Positions 11,136-23,202 of a stretch of 64,000 nucleotides of DNA are shown here, piece after piece (the first letter of the stretch is position 1; each line of letters opens with the position of its first letter). This stretch comes from Escarpia spicata (lineage: Eukaryota > Annelida > Polychaeta > Sabellida > Siboglinidae): the NCBI GenBank assembly GCA_963995525.1, contig OZ023213.1, forward strand, positions 20,546,353-20,610,352, read 5' to 3'. The translations under genes and the position numbers were made by a program. The notes under the pieces were generated by a model. That model did not search any database. It saw nothing but the letters and a program-made list of their open reading frames with translations, and had not been told where the DNA came from.

Positions 11136-12331
11136 GATATTTAAAAAACACAAGATACCAAAGAAGATATGGGCACTGCATGTTATCATAGTAGAATGCA
11201 AAAAAGAGAAACATCTCTACAGAGTGAGGTTCTTCCCTCCACGTACAAAGCACGCTATAGAAAAATGGTGTCACGTGACAGAATTGGCATCGACACCGAA
11301 CAATACTTTCAAGTCACGTGGTAGACATTCCCATCGGTCCAAATATTACATACCTATGACCACGGATAGTAATCGACAGAATCTTGTGTCAGAATTCGGT
11401 CTTCATGTCAGCTACTATCCGCCAGGTGACGGCAGTTGTCAGTTCGCTGCAATGGCGTATCATTTGGCAAAGCTGGGAATTCATAGAAGCGCAGATATAT
11501 TGCGACGAGAAGTAGTGAACTATCTGGATACCCATAGGGCATTGGGAAGCTCCGAGCAGGGTGTACCATGGAGCAGTTAACTCACCGAATCGAGAGTTCA
11601 GTATTTACATCGTATGAATCTACAACATGAATTTGGGGATCAAATAACTTTGCAAGCAATGTCTCAATTGTTCAATCTCCAAATAATTGTAGTATCTACT
11701 CTGAATCATGGAACGACTCTGACCTGATGGACTTTCTCAGGTGACAAATGATCAACCTTGTGTTATCTTAGGGCATTTCCATGAGGGTAACGGCGAGCAC
11801 TACGTATGCTTAGACGCAAATAGTGATGATGTACGAGAGGTTGTCGTAGCTAGTGATCAAATAACGTGGAGTAGTTCGCCTGAACAAGAATTTGACAACA
11901 GGGGACATGCACCCTGACTAGAAGTTGGCAAAATTAGCTATGCGGATAATCTATAGGCTAACAATATTTCAATCTACCGCAAGTATCCACACGAGCTACC
12001 AAATAGGCATCCCGAGAAAGAGATGGACATCCAAATCGAAGAGAACGGTGTTGGAGAATCAATCGAAATTGGACGAGATTCAATTGGCATGTCAACATTG
12101 AGAACATTGTGTGACCTGCCCGATGAAATGATTCAAAAGATTTGTCTTTATGTGTTGGATGACGGAGCTTTCTATATCGGTGTAGTTAGATCTGCTTGGA
12201 GTGAAAGTCAACGAATTCAAAATATAGTTGAGTATGTTTCGAAATACACGATCCATGTTCGTTCGGACCTTTTGTTGCAACTGAAAGGGAGTTTGGACAT
12301 TTACGATGTAAATGGACCATATGCAAATTAA
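11136..12331 (+). pseudogene. Decayed OTU-type cysteine protease fused to an F-box-like domain
   Basis: Behind a consensus acceptor (TATTATTTCAG, AG at 11134-11135) a frame opens as IFKKHKIPKKIW and reaches YYPPGDGSCQFAAMAYH, the OTU catalytic block (Asp of GDG; Cys codon 11437-11439), followed by HRSADILRREVVNYL. After a stop at 11578-11580 and two frame shifts the OTU fold resumes (DQITLQAMSQLFNLQIIVV, then ILGHFHEGNGEHYVCL with the catalytic His codon at 11798-11800). The same frame then runs on, interrupted only by TGA 11915-11917 and TAG 11954-11956, into an F-box-like segment (LCDLPDEMIQKICLYVL). OTU domains cleave ubiquitin chains and F-boxes bind Skp1; a fused deubiquitinase/ligase adaptor as element cargo is inferred. 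All catalytic residues survive although the frame is broken. Confidence 0.72.
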
Positions 12332-12539
12332 TACGGTTGGCGGGAAAGGGAAGCGTGCTTGCATTGCGGTTAAGAGAATTGTTTTGGGCTTACCCAAAAT
12401 GGTACTACGCAAGCATTATTGTGACGGCAACCCAACTTCCAGGTACCTTCAAAATATGTGATTTTATTCCATCAAAAGTGTATACATATAATGATAGGAT
12501 ATTGTGTGTATATCATTTGTCGGAATGAGAAGAAGTTTA

Positions 12540-13690
12540 TGGGGACATTTTATGGGAAACAATTGACTTTATGAGTCTTTCATATCTGGCACGATAAACG
12601 CCATGCAATTATTTGTCTGCTTGTCAGGTGCTGAACTTATGTTTGCGCAACATTGCCACATAATTGGCAACATTTTTGCAAGGTTTATATTTTTGTTTTA
12701 CTTTATTTATTTAGTAAATATTTACCTACTTTTATTCGCAAAACTTGCTTAGTTAACTTTTTACGTTTGTTTTATCTGCTGGACAGATAATGAAGTTATG
12801 TTTGTCACATAATGGACATTATTTTTAATAAATATTTTATTTGTATTTTGTGAGTGATTTTTATTATAGTATGTCGACTTGTGATGTCTGATAAGTCATT
12901 TTATGTAGGCTAGGAGATTTTTTTAATGATAAACATAATTAAACCCGGTCATATTATTTTGTAAACCCAATAACATAAATGTGACAATTTGTCTGAAAAT
13001 GTTATTCTGATGTTGTGACGTCATGATAATGCATTTATATGGAAACATAATGCCACATACACGTACGGGTATAATTTGTTTAATGTAGTAACGCAATTCC
13101 AATATATTGTCAACGTATGGGTTTATCTACGACACATTATATATTTTTTTAATATTTAGAATAATATGTGACCACTAATTTGTACGTGCATTTCGATGAT
13201 GTATTTTCTTCGAATATCTGATTTTGTTTTCTGTACCATATTGAATTTGAAAGAAGATATGTTTAATCGTTTATGACATTGTTACATATGATATATTTTC
13301 ATAATAATAATAATTGCCTACTTTCATTAGCGAGAATTTTTATAGTTAGTTATCTTTACGAATGGATCGCAACAGCGGGCATCGACCCACTCACCCACGG
13401 ACTCGCCCACCTTCTTTACGAACAAGGATTCATATAATTACGTAGCAGATATGGGTTAATTATAACTAGAAAAGTTAATTATTTAAATTGCAAATAACTT
13501 ATTTAAGTTAATTTATTCAAACAATTAAAATTAACCCATGCTATCAGTTTGGGCAATTAATTAATTAAATTCAAATTAACTCCATTGCGTGACTTTAATC
13601 AATCAATTAACAATTACAATTAGCTCATGTTTGTTCCGTAGTCTCTACCATCCCTAGGGAGGGCATTGTCACAGACTGTCCACAGCTTGG
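12540..13690. other. AT-rich interior of the foldback element, no gene
   Basis: No coding signal. At about 13449-13550 an inverted pair (ATGGGTTAATT and AATTAACCCAT) encloses about 80 bp of TTAA-rich sequence, a small palindromic insert. Confidence 0.5.
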
Positions 13691-13759
13691 ACGGCCGTGT
13701 ATCCTAGTGGTATAGCCTATGACTGGCATGCAGGTGGTCACAGTTTCAATCTCTGCGCA

Positions 13760-13806
<47 letters not shown>
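13691..13806 (+). repeat. tRNA-like SINE head followed by a (GCAC)n/(CA)n microsatellite
   Basis: GTATCCTAGTGGTATAGCC resembles a Pol III A box and CAGTTTCAATCTCTG a B box about 35 bp further on. They are followed directly by (GCAC) and (CA) repeats. This suggests a short SINE with a simple tail inserted next to the right inverted repeat. Confidence 0.45.
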
Positions 13807-13835
13807 CATTTTTACACGGAACTGAATACGAATGT

Positions 13836-14066
13836 TGTTTTCACATTTAGCGTAGGAAGTTTTTCACCTTTAGCGGACCTCCCTATGTTTCACATTTAGC
13901 GTTGATAGTTTTCACGTTTACCGGGCGTACTTTTTTCACATTTAGTGGAATTTTTTCACATATAGCGGAATTTTCACATTTAGCGTAGCATTTTTTTCAC
14001 GTTTAGCGGACTTGTCACATTTAGCGGAATTTTCACATTTAGCGGTGCCACACACGCTGTATGTGT
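13836..14066 (-). repeat. Right inverted-repeat arm of the foldback element
   Basis: Reverse complement of the left arm with about 10 TTTCACATTTAGCG-type units. It is slightly longer because of two or three extra units near the outer end (TAGCGGACTTGTCACATTTA region), so unit number differs between arms. Confidence 0.85.
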
Positions 14067-14329
14067 AACGATAATAAATATAGATAGAAAGAACTATTAA
14101 GTTTGTGAGAGTGGTCAAGTGCGGCACTCCAGCCCTGTCGTGGCATCGTGGCCAGATGTAATTTCTTTGTACGATTATGTTCATTAAAGTTGTTCTACAA
14201 AGCCTGAGTACATATCGAATGTGACAGTATGCGACGACCAATGCATGTCTGCGTTGGAGAGAATATACTTGAATGGTGAAAGTACGGTCAAATAATTAAT
14301 TCTGAGTGAAGATGCTGGTCATTGTGAAG

Positions 14330-14745
14330 TATTTGTCCCAAGCACTTGGCAGCTGACTAATCAGCCATAGCTGGGTAGAAAAGTCATCACTCCTACAAAG
14401 ATTTCTAAGGCCAAGAGAAGAACCACCAAGTCGGAAATCATAACCTCCAGATCATATGAAAACATGTAATGACAAATGTCAAAACGCACAAAAGTAGGCT
14501 TAACTCAACCAACAGTTGGCAAGAGAAACAGAAAGTAGGAAAAAGACCAAAACTGCCAGCCAAAACTAAACAGCAATTAATTTGACAACGAGTCTTGTTA
14601 CTGTGTACAATGTGACGAAGAGCAAAAATAATCCGTGGTGAAATGTGTACGCTGTGGGACGTGGATACACTGAGTTGTGCGCAGGCCTGCCCTATAACTA
14701 TAGATGTACCATGTGTCGGTAAAAGGTCGCGTTGGTAATTTGGTG
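14330..14745 (+). pseudogene. Remnant of a pogo/Tigger-like transposase C-terminus with PHD-like finger
   Basis: In three frames the segment encodes VITPTKISKAKRRTTKSEI followed by ITSRSYEN, which resembles the SAVLTSTPYK-type block that follows the DDE domain in many pogo/Tigger-family proteins. After a Lys-rich linker comes a zinc-finger pattern: CYCVQCDEEQ, KCVRCGTWIH, ELCAGLPYNYRCTMCR (C-x2-C ... C-x2-C ... H-x2-C ... C-x2-C). Internal stops and one frame shift show it is dead. The catalytic DDE part is absent. Family naming is from remembered protein patterns. Confidence 0.5.
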
Positions 14746-14994
14746 ATCAGGGACCATCAATTACTGACTGGTATCTTTTTGCCATTATTAGACACTCTAC
14801 TGGCCAATATTTCGTTGATTTGTTCCTTTATCCTTGAAAGATCCTATCATGTCAATCACATGGTTGGTTATTCGTCTATTCATAACCAAATATAATTGTT
14901 TGCTGTTCAATCAAGAAAAACGCTGTTTTGCATTTTTGTGTGAAAAAAATTACAAATAAAATAGGCCTACTTGCAACAGCAACAACACGTACAG

Positions 14995-15245
14995 CCCCTA
15001 TAATGAGATGCCTTTACCCCGGACATGTATCCCATCGAACACGCCTGAGATTGTCTGCAAAGACGGTTACATCCGCGACGAAAACAGCCGCTCAACATTC
15101 ATGCACTCACACTTACGCTGATTGAATAATGGAGAACCATGCCTCGGTACGGACTACAGACACTCATTATGGTCAATGCTAAGTAGAATCCGGGCTTGCA
15201 TTGCAGTCGGAGGGAGTGAGGGACACATACCTCACTCAACACTTC
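14995..15245 (+). pseudogene. Tc1/mariner transposase C-terminal fragment
   Basis: Reads PDMYPIEHA, stop, DCLQRRLHPRRKQPLNIHAL, then IE, stop, WRTMPRYGLQTLIM. This is the end of the catalytic domain of Tc1-type transposases (PDLNPIEHxWDxLxRRxR ... EEW). A closely related fragment with fewer stops lies at 34,261-34,445. Confidence 0.7.
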
Positions 15246-15249
15246 TTAC

Positions 15250-15425
15250 ACACAATATTGAAGTTGCATTTCATGTTGATATTGTGTGTTTTTATGTCCT
15301 TATTGTTTTTAGTATTCTATTATTGTTTTATTATTTATATGTATTGTTTCAGTCCTGTTATCGGGTCCACTGGACCTGTTGGAAACTGAATAAATACAAT
15401 ACAATACAATATATGTTTATACACA
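15250..15425 (+). repeat. 3' tail of a retroposon ending in (ACAAT)n
   Basis: T-rich sequence followed by GTCCACTGGACCTGTTGGAAAC, AATAAA and a short (ACAAT) repeat (TACAATACAATACAATA), the arrangement of a LINE or SINE 3' end. The source element is not identified. Confidence 0.35.
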
Positions 15426-15660
15426 ATATACGGGAGCTTGCCCAGCTTTCTCTTTCTAATTTATTTAGTTTTTGTCCTTGTCCGAAATAGGGTAAATGAG
15501 GGACTTGGCTGTGTCGGTCGTGGTTTATTCCCAGGGATCGCTAGGTTTCTGAAATGGCCTAAACCCGATACCTGGAGAAGACAATGACAGTTTTCTCTCT
15601 TTTGTCTTCTTTTTGTTTCCTCCACAGACAAACCAACCGTTGTGTAATGATCAGGATTGA

Positions 15661-17876
15661 TCACTCAGCGTAACATTCAGATTCAAAATGGTTTATTTTA
15701 CTTACAAGAAACACGTTCATCTCTTGTTTGACTATTATAGCGATACGAGCATGTTCGGGTGTTATGCCTCGTGTCCCCACTTTACTATCCTCTGAATGAC
15801 ATCGAGCGCAGTCCATCTGATCGTCGTTTCTCTTGTTTGACTTTGGCAACTCTGCACACAACGGATCTCCCCTTCAGTCAGTCGGTTTTCTCGCACAAGC
15901 AGAAGCGAACAAGAACCCCATGTTTTGTCGCGCATATGTTCACTCCGGGCGTTTAACGGTACATCTCAACATCGTTGGTCGACGTCAGAACATAACACCA
16001 TAACATAATATAACACAATCTTTATTGCTTCTATGGAAGAATTTAATCTACAACATGGTCAGATAGATAAATAGTTCAGAGAATGATGATGTAGGTGGAC
16101 AAGTAATGGGTTGATAGATAGAAAATGAGGGGTGGTAGTGACGAATGAGCGAGTGATCGGAAAAGGCTAATATACATAAATGCAGGTTGATTGCATACAA
16201 CTGCCTAATACATAATAGTAATATGCACGGCATTGGACAGGAAGCCAAAGCAGAGACATGAGAAGGCACAGTGAGTAAGAAAACCGCGGAGATCGAGTCA
16301 CAACTCTTACCTAACAATTCTGTACACCTTGTTCCTGATGTCATTAAGAGCAACATTATGATAAAGATAATTACAAAGTCAAGTCTGGTAGTAACAAGTG
16401 TAGTTGCGATAGTATTTGGCCCTACGAACTAGGTGATGTACATGTTTTGTAACGAAAACTACGTATTTTTCACTATACGTGATAAGTTTTTGGAAATTAC
16501 ATATCAACCATCTATAAAGACTACTGAGGAGGTTAAAAAGAATATTCCATGTTTTATGAAATTGGTATAGTTTAGTCACTGGAGGAATTTAAACAAAATG
16601 CGTGCACGATATCCCAGTCTCCCCTATATATGTCATTACTGAGTGGTCTTGTTGAACATTTTACCAAACTTACATACAAATGGCTGAAAGAAATCATAAC
16701 TTCCATAACGTTGAGCCGAAACTACGTTACACAGTTTTAATGTTTGCATGTTTGCTATCTTCCCAATATTCTTCTCGTCAGTTCTTCCACGTAACACATT
16801 TCTGAACGGCGTGTTTTGCAGCAGATGTATGGCTAGACCAAGCTAATGTCAAGATGACTTCGGCAAAGACGCTGATACCTTTTTATTGTATTACTCTGTG
16901 CAATGGTTTTATTTATGAAAACAACTTATTTTCATCGAAACACGTTTTAATCTGTTTACGAAACCGAACTCCGTCAAGTTCATAGGTGTATTGCGTGTCA
17001 GTGAATATGTTATTATCTACCAGGGGCGGTGAAACGTGGCAACCTACGTGCGACTAATAGAAAGACGCTGTGTTGCCTTATTTATTGTATTACTCTGTAC
17101 AATGGTTTTATTTATGAAAACAACTTATTTTTACCGACAATAAATTTAACCTGTTTACAACAATGTACTCCATCTAGTTGATAGGTTTACTGCGTTTCAG
17201 TGAAATTGTTTTTATCTACCAGGGGCGGTGAAAATTGGCAACATACGTGCGACTAATAAAAAGACGCTGTGTTGCCTTCTTTATTGTTTTACTCTGTACA
17301 ATGGTTTTATTTATGAAAACAACTTATTTTTACCGACACTAAATTTAACCTGTTTACAACAATGTTCTCCATCTAGTTGATAGGTTTACTGCGTTTCAGT
17401 GAAATTGTTTTTATCTACCAGGGGCGGTGAAAATTGGCAACCTTTCTGCGATGAATAATATAATATATATGATGTTCTTGCACGCAAAGATGCATGCAAT
17501 TTGCAAATTATTTGTGTTTTAGTATTTATAAATATATTTATGCGTATACATGACAGCAGTTTGTGGCGTAGTACAGTCAGCATATATAGTTTTCTAAAAA
17601 AAACATGTTAAAAACAGGTGTGCGCGTGCGTGAATGCGTGCGTGCGTTTGAGGATGCGAGTGAGACCTTTGTAAAAATTCTCACCACATGTTTATAGTTC
17701 GAGTGAAAATCGTCAGAATGAGCTGCTCCTGCTGGTCTAACTTACAAGTGTCCTACATCGTGTACTTAACTTTATGTCTCTCACTTTCTAACCTCTCTGC
17801 CTTGTTCCCTATCTCCCAATCTCCAACTTACTTCCCCTCGGTCTCTCATTCTCTCCATCCCTCCTTCCCTACCTCC

Positions 17877-17880
<4 letters not shown>
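15661..17880 (+). repeat. Composite dispersed repeat, copy 1
   Basis: Colinear with 34,690-36,560 and in part with 29,533-30,480. Shared blocks in order: GTAACATTCAGATTCA; ACGTCAGAACATAACAC; a decayed LINE reverse-transcriptase C-terminus related to the L2-like element at 18,556-20,772; CTACCAGGGGCGGTGAAA; ACAGCAGTTTGTGGCGTAG; and GAATGAGCTG(C/T)TCCTGCTGG leading into pyrimidine repeats. In copies 1 and 3 it is preceded by Tc1 remnants, suggesting a larger duplicated unit. Confidence 0.75.
16871..17460 (+). repeat. 199-bp tandem repeat, three copies, inside composite repeat copy 1
   Basis: The landmark TACCAGGGGCGGTG recurs at 17018, 17217 and 17416, exactly 199 bp apart. Each is preceded by TTTATTTATGAAAACAACTT about 105-110 bp upstream. 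The other two composite copies have a single unit. Confidence 0.85.
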
Positions 17881-18552
<672 letters not shown>

Positions 18553-18555
18553 TCT

Positions 18556-20772
18556 CTCTCTAACTTGGAAACCAAGCTCAGAGGCGCATCAAAACAAAAG
18601 GATTGGTCAATCTCAAAATCCATAAGTAGTTTTCCAGTTGTCAACAGATGGGTCAAGGCGCTAGGGAGCTACGGTGGATAAGCAAGGTTGTAAAGATACG
18701 TTTTAAAATGACGACGGAATTGTGTGATATTTTCAACTGATCTAACACTAAGAGGGAACATATTCCAAAGAGTTGGTGCAGCAACAGAAAAAGCCCTAGT
18801 TGCAATGTTAGTGTTGACTCTAGGAACAAAAAGTAGGTCAGAACTAGATGATCGAAGCTGGATGAGTTTTCTTACAGGAGTAAGCAGTGCATGCAAATAA
18901 GATGGTTGCTTACTGGACAGTGCCTGGTATGTAATGGTACAGATCTTAAATAGTATACGATGTCGTACAGGAAGCCAATGCAAAGACTTCAAAAGTGATA
19001 CAGAGCAAGAAAAACGAGGAGATCTTGTAACTACTTTTGGTAGACAATTTTGGATACGCTGAAGTTTTGTGATATCCTTGCTAGCGATATTATAAAGGAG
19101 GGAATTGCAATAGTCAAGTCTGCTGCTAACAAGCGCTGTTGCAGTAGCCTTAGCAACAGAAAATGACATATACCGGCGAATATGGCGAAGATTACGAATA
19201 TGATAAAAACAGCAGCGACATGTTTATAATAATAATATTTTATTTTGTTAAGCGCCACATCCAATATTGTTCACAGCGCTTTACAACAATATACAAGTGT
19301 ATGTTAAAAATAATGCATTTGAATAAAAAACAATAGTTATTATATCATAGATAAAATGAACTAATAATAATAGCAATTAAAACAATAAATATAGTAGAAG
19401 TAGAAAAGGAATGTGATAAAAAATATCATAAAATTAAATTATTACGATCATATTTGTTTTTCTTTATATAAATAAACTAAAATTAATGTAAACATCAATA
19501 AATTAGGCTAAAATGTATACGAAAAATAAATAAATAGATTAATAAACAAACGTTAAACATCAATCAGCTATGGTAAAACACTGTTTGAAAGGGTCCGAGT
19601 TGCATATACGCTGCAGTGAACAGATGAGTCTTCAACACATATTTAAATGATTCCAGTGATGTTTTGTTAGTAACGCTTGACGGCAGAGCGTTCCACACTG
19701 TTGCCGCTGCGTGAGCAAATATACAGTCACCGGCTCTGCTGCGTGTTCTCGGAACAACTAGTGCGTTCGAGTCAGCAGACCGAAGACATCTGGCTGGCAT
19801 GTAGACACGCACGAGTTTCTGCATTTAGACAGGCGAGAAGTCTTCGTGCAGCGACTTGTACGAGGGGTCGCACTTTCACAACGAGCCTGTCGAATAATAA
19901 GGCGAGCGGCAGCATTCTGGAGTCGCTGCAATCGACCGATGTCATTGGTTGAGGTACCGAACAGTAAAGAGTTGCAGTAGTCCAAACGGGATGTAATCAT
20001 GGCATTGACTATCCGTTCCGCTGTCGGTTGAGTAAGGTAACGGTGAATCAACCCGATGTTGCGCAGGTGCAGCGAGCAAGTGCTGATAGTACGTGACACT
20101 TGCATAGTCATATCCAGGTGTCTATCAAGGTGGACGCCGAGATTTCTAACGTGATCAGTTGCACAGATTTCATCTGTTCCGACGCGCACACGGAGCCCAC
20201 TTACGATGGCAGATGCTGATTTGGGGACAACCGGTAGAATTTCTGTTTTCGTGTCATTCATGAGCAGATAATTTCAAGTCATCCACTCCTTCACGTCATC
20301 AATACATCGCTCGGTCCAACGCACGGCAGTCACCAGAGAAGATGCATCCAGGTCGAAGTGACAGAACAGTTGTAAATCATCGGCGTAGTGGTGATATTTT
20401 AAGTCGTGTTTGTGAATGATATCACCGATCGGCTGCACGTATAGTGACAATAATAGTGGTCCCAACACTGACCCTTGCGGCACCCCCGCACAAAATCGTT
20501 TGTTTGAGATATGTGTTGTCGGAAATTAAAGTTACCATCAAAGATCACTCCTAGATTCCGCACCGAGGTTGCTGGCGTGATATACTGATTCAAAATACGC
20601 GTAGGGAAAAAACCATCCAGCTTACTACGCTGCATTGGAGTACCAATAATGATCAATTCAGTTTTATTTGCATTTAATTTCAACTTGCTGTCAGTCATCC
20701 AGTGGAAGATACCTTGAAGGCAATCACTAAGTTTGTTAAGGGAGCGATTTGTATCCGGGGTAGCACTAGTTC
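18556..20772 (-). mobile_element. L2/CR1-group LINE fragment, split by a second LINE
   Basis: Outer parts 20,772-20,505 (DSKLKLNANKTELIIIGTP ... FRQHISQT) and 19,215-18,556 (CRCCFYHIRNLRHIRRY, SSRLDYCNSLLYN, KSLHWLPVRHRILFK, VAAPTLWNMFP) form one continuous RT C-terminus once the 1.3-kb insert is removed. The 3' end carries GATGCGCCTCTGAGCTTGG, which recurs at 31,670-31,690, and abuts the CT microsatellite. 5'-truncated and lacking the catalytic palm. Confidence 0.8.
19216..20504 (-). mobile_element. Second L2-like LINE, 5'-truncated, inserted into the first
   Basis: The minus strand starts inside the RT with PQGSVLGPLLLSLYVQPIGD and YHHYADDLQLF (motif C intact), continues DTKTEILPVVPKS, LGVHLDRHLDM, SSRLDYCNSLLF-type and WNALPSSV segments with frame breaks, and ends with a typical L2/CR1 3' end (AAAGCGCTGTGAACAATATT, GGCGCTTAACAAAATAAA) and an ATT repeat tail. 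The pentamer AAACA flanks it on both sides (around 20,515 and 19,213), a likely target-site duplication. Confidence 0.8.
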
Positions 20773-20779
20773 AATTAAA

Positions 20780-21650
20780 TGGATATGATGACAAAGAAAA
20801 GTTGCAGCACCAAAGGAGGATTATTAGATTATATAGATAAACATTTTGATTATGAAGTAAAGATGAAAGTAAAAATGTATGAACATGGAGGAGGTTCACC
20901 ACGGACAGTCACTATATGAAATATGTACCGACCTCCAAGGCCCTTAACTTAAATCTTAAGCGAATTTATACATAAATTTACAATGGTCATATTATTAATG
21001 CAACACCATCAAAACAACACACTTGTTCTTGCAGGGGACTACAATATAAATATGCTAAAAAACGAGCAAGAACACTGTAGCACTTTCTTTGACGTGCTAA
21101 CTTCATCTAGTCTCTTCGCCCAAATAATTCTTCCTACAAGTTTCATAACATGTACTGGTACACTTATTTATAATTTGTTTTGTAATTTAAGAAAACATAT
21201 TTTGCAAAGTACAGCGGGAATATTAACTAAAACAATTTCTGATCATCAACCATATTTTATGCTTATGTACACTGCACTAATAGAGGGACATCCTACAAAC
21301 TGTATTCGAGTTAACGTACTAAATAAAGAGGCATTGTGAAAAGTAAAAAATTATATAATCTCTTCCCAAATACATAACAAATTAGATACAAGTCCAAATG
21401 TTGATCCAAACAATAATTATGACATTATTATCACTGAAATAAATAAATCAGCAAAAAATAAACACATGACTAGAACATTTGTTAAATTTAATTAATATAA
21501 CCACAACAAGTTTACACGGATAACTCAAGACTTGCTAACCTCAATAAGATAAAGAGACAAACTTTACAAACAATTAAAAATAACAAACCCTGAATTTTCC
21601 GAATATGGCATATTATTGATTAATCTAAAACATACAATAGTATTTTGAAA
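20780..21650 (+). pseudogene. LINE endonuclease fragment (Jockey/CR1-group)
   Basis: Encodes GGLLDYIDKHFDYEVK, NMYRPPR, then LVLAGDYNINMLKNEQEHC (catalytic GDxN) and TISDHQPYF (catalytic SDH), the second half of an APE-type endonuclease, followed by a linker with stops (NKFTRITQDLLTSI). It is cut off before any RT. It lies head-to-head with the nested LINE pair, giving two unrelated LINE fragments abutting at about 20,775. Confidence 0.65.
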
Positions 21651-21729
21651 CAAAATTGCGCTGTCTCGAAGACATGTCGGCGATGCTGTTGGAGATTTTC
21701 CGCCTGAAATTCAGCGGTTCAGCACGGTC

Positions 21730-23195
21730 TCTGGAAAAGTGGGTAGGTACATGTTACTACCTTCGATCCATGCGTGCGCCGCAACAAAACAGTTGTCTCG
21801 TAAATCCGTTCGTTGTACAAATTAGGCCTACCCTAAGATATTGGTTGCACCCCACAGAAAAACAGTTCGTTGACGTCATAATGACATACGTAATAAAAAG
21901 TGTAAAACCGCTCGCCAAGGGACGGCGCTGCGACACCCTGGAGACGGTATTTATATACTCGTTGTGAGCATGTTTCAGCCTTTGAATGTCAAGATAAGCC
22001 CAGCAATGGAGCCTGTGTGCCATGTTTTCACAGTATTTAATTCCAATGAGTTTATCGTTCAAAACATAAGTTACTGCTCAGGTAATTCACAGTAAAAAAA
22101 CGGACACAATAACACTTGTTAAAATCATGACAATTTATGTACTGCTATAATGTGCATTATGAACCTCGTACATCGGCATATTCAATCAGTACTTGTTATA
22201 AATTATGTCGTGTCGACAATTCTTAATACAAGGCCAAACAAACATGTTAAAGGGAAACACAACTAATCGTTTTAAATTTCAATTGCAAGGACAGCGCCTT
22301 TGTGATAACAAGCTTGACGTCACCAATGCCTAGTCTTCCCAATTCGCCAGTTTTTGTACGGAGAATATTACTCTAACTTGCATTGTTTAATTTGCTTTTT
22401 GGCGTTGTAACTACTAAAAAAAGCTACGTTCGTGTACTGCACTGTTTGGCATTACAACAGTTGTTACAACAGTTGTTACAAATGTAAGTCTGAATCCAAA
22501 CGAACACAATGAACCAACACATGAGCTGGCATATTCAATATACATGTCACGGAAACAGGGGCACTCGATGCTTTACAGCATTGTCATTGTAAAGCAAGTT
22601 CTAGGAGCTTATCGGTCATGCTTTGGGTGAGTGTCTCAATATGTCAACTCCCGGGAACTGTGAGATTTCACTAGATTCTTTCACGTTGAAAATAAATTCT
22701 GGGTAAACCACATATGTGAAATTGTTAATTGTTGTTACAAATGGTTAGAGTACACTAACTCTTTTATGTGTATGCCCACACCATTGTCTTTTGTTTCACT
22801 TTAAAATTACTGGTGTCAAATACAGACGCTGAGAAGGCATAGACACCTCCACCAATCCATCCAACATTTAGGCTCAACTTATGTAGTTTTTATAACATTT
22901 GCTACAGCGACGTAAAAACCTGTTTTCATGTAAGTGCGCTAAGTGCATGTAAATTCAACTAGTATAACCAGTTTTTTAAATATCTCCTATTATAAATCAA
23001 CGACTAAACAATCACTGGTTTGTTTGAACACGGCAGCTTGCCAGTTAATCTGTTTTGTTAGCGTCACCTCGTTGTCACAATAGCGAAATGTGACGATGCA
23101 GCAGCGTGCGGGTGTATACATTAGGGAGTCTGGCCACGGTTGCTGTACATAACGCTACGAACTTGAAGAGAGTCAACCTCGAAGAACTTCCGCGG
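21730..23195. other. No recognisable gene
   Basis: About 1.4 kb upstream of the first PLAT gene without convincing coding potential on either strand. It should contain that gene's promoter and 5' untranslated region, but no TATA box or other element can be assigned with confidence. Confidence 0.4.
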
Positions 23196-23202
23196 CTAAG
23201 AG

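Larger units (their letters stand above)
10905..14066 (+). mobile_element. Foldback-type element with motif-array inverted repeats carrying an OTU plus F-box-like gene
   Basis: A left arm (10905-11105) and an inverted right arm (13836-14066) are near-identical in order. Each starts with TACAGCG(G/T)GTGTGGCA and then has an irregular array of GCTAAATGTGAAAA-type units. Colinear landmarks in both include GTACGCCCGGTAAACGTGAA and CTAAAGGTGAAAAACTTCC. Between them lie a decayed OTU protease/F-box gene, an AT-rich stretch, a tRNA-like SINE and a CA microsatellite. No transposase is recognised inside. A target-site duplication could not be fixed. Terminal arrays of short repeats are a hallmark of foldback elements; superfamily assignment is open. 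Confidence 0.75.
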
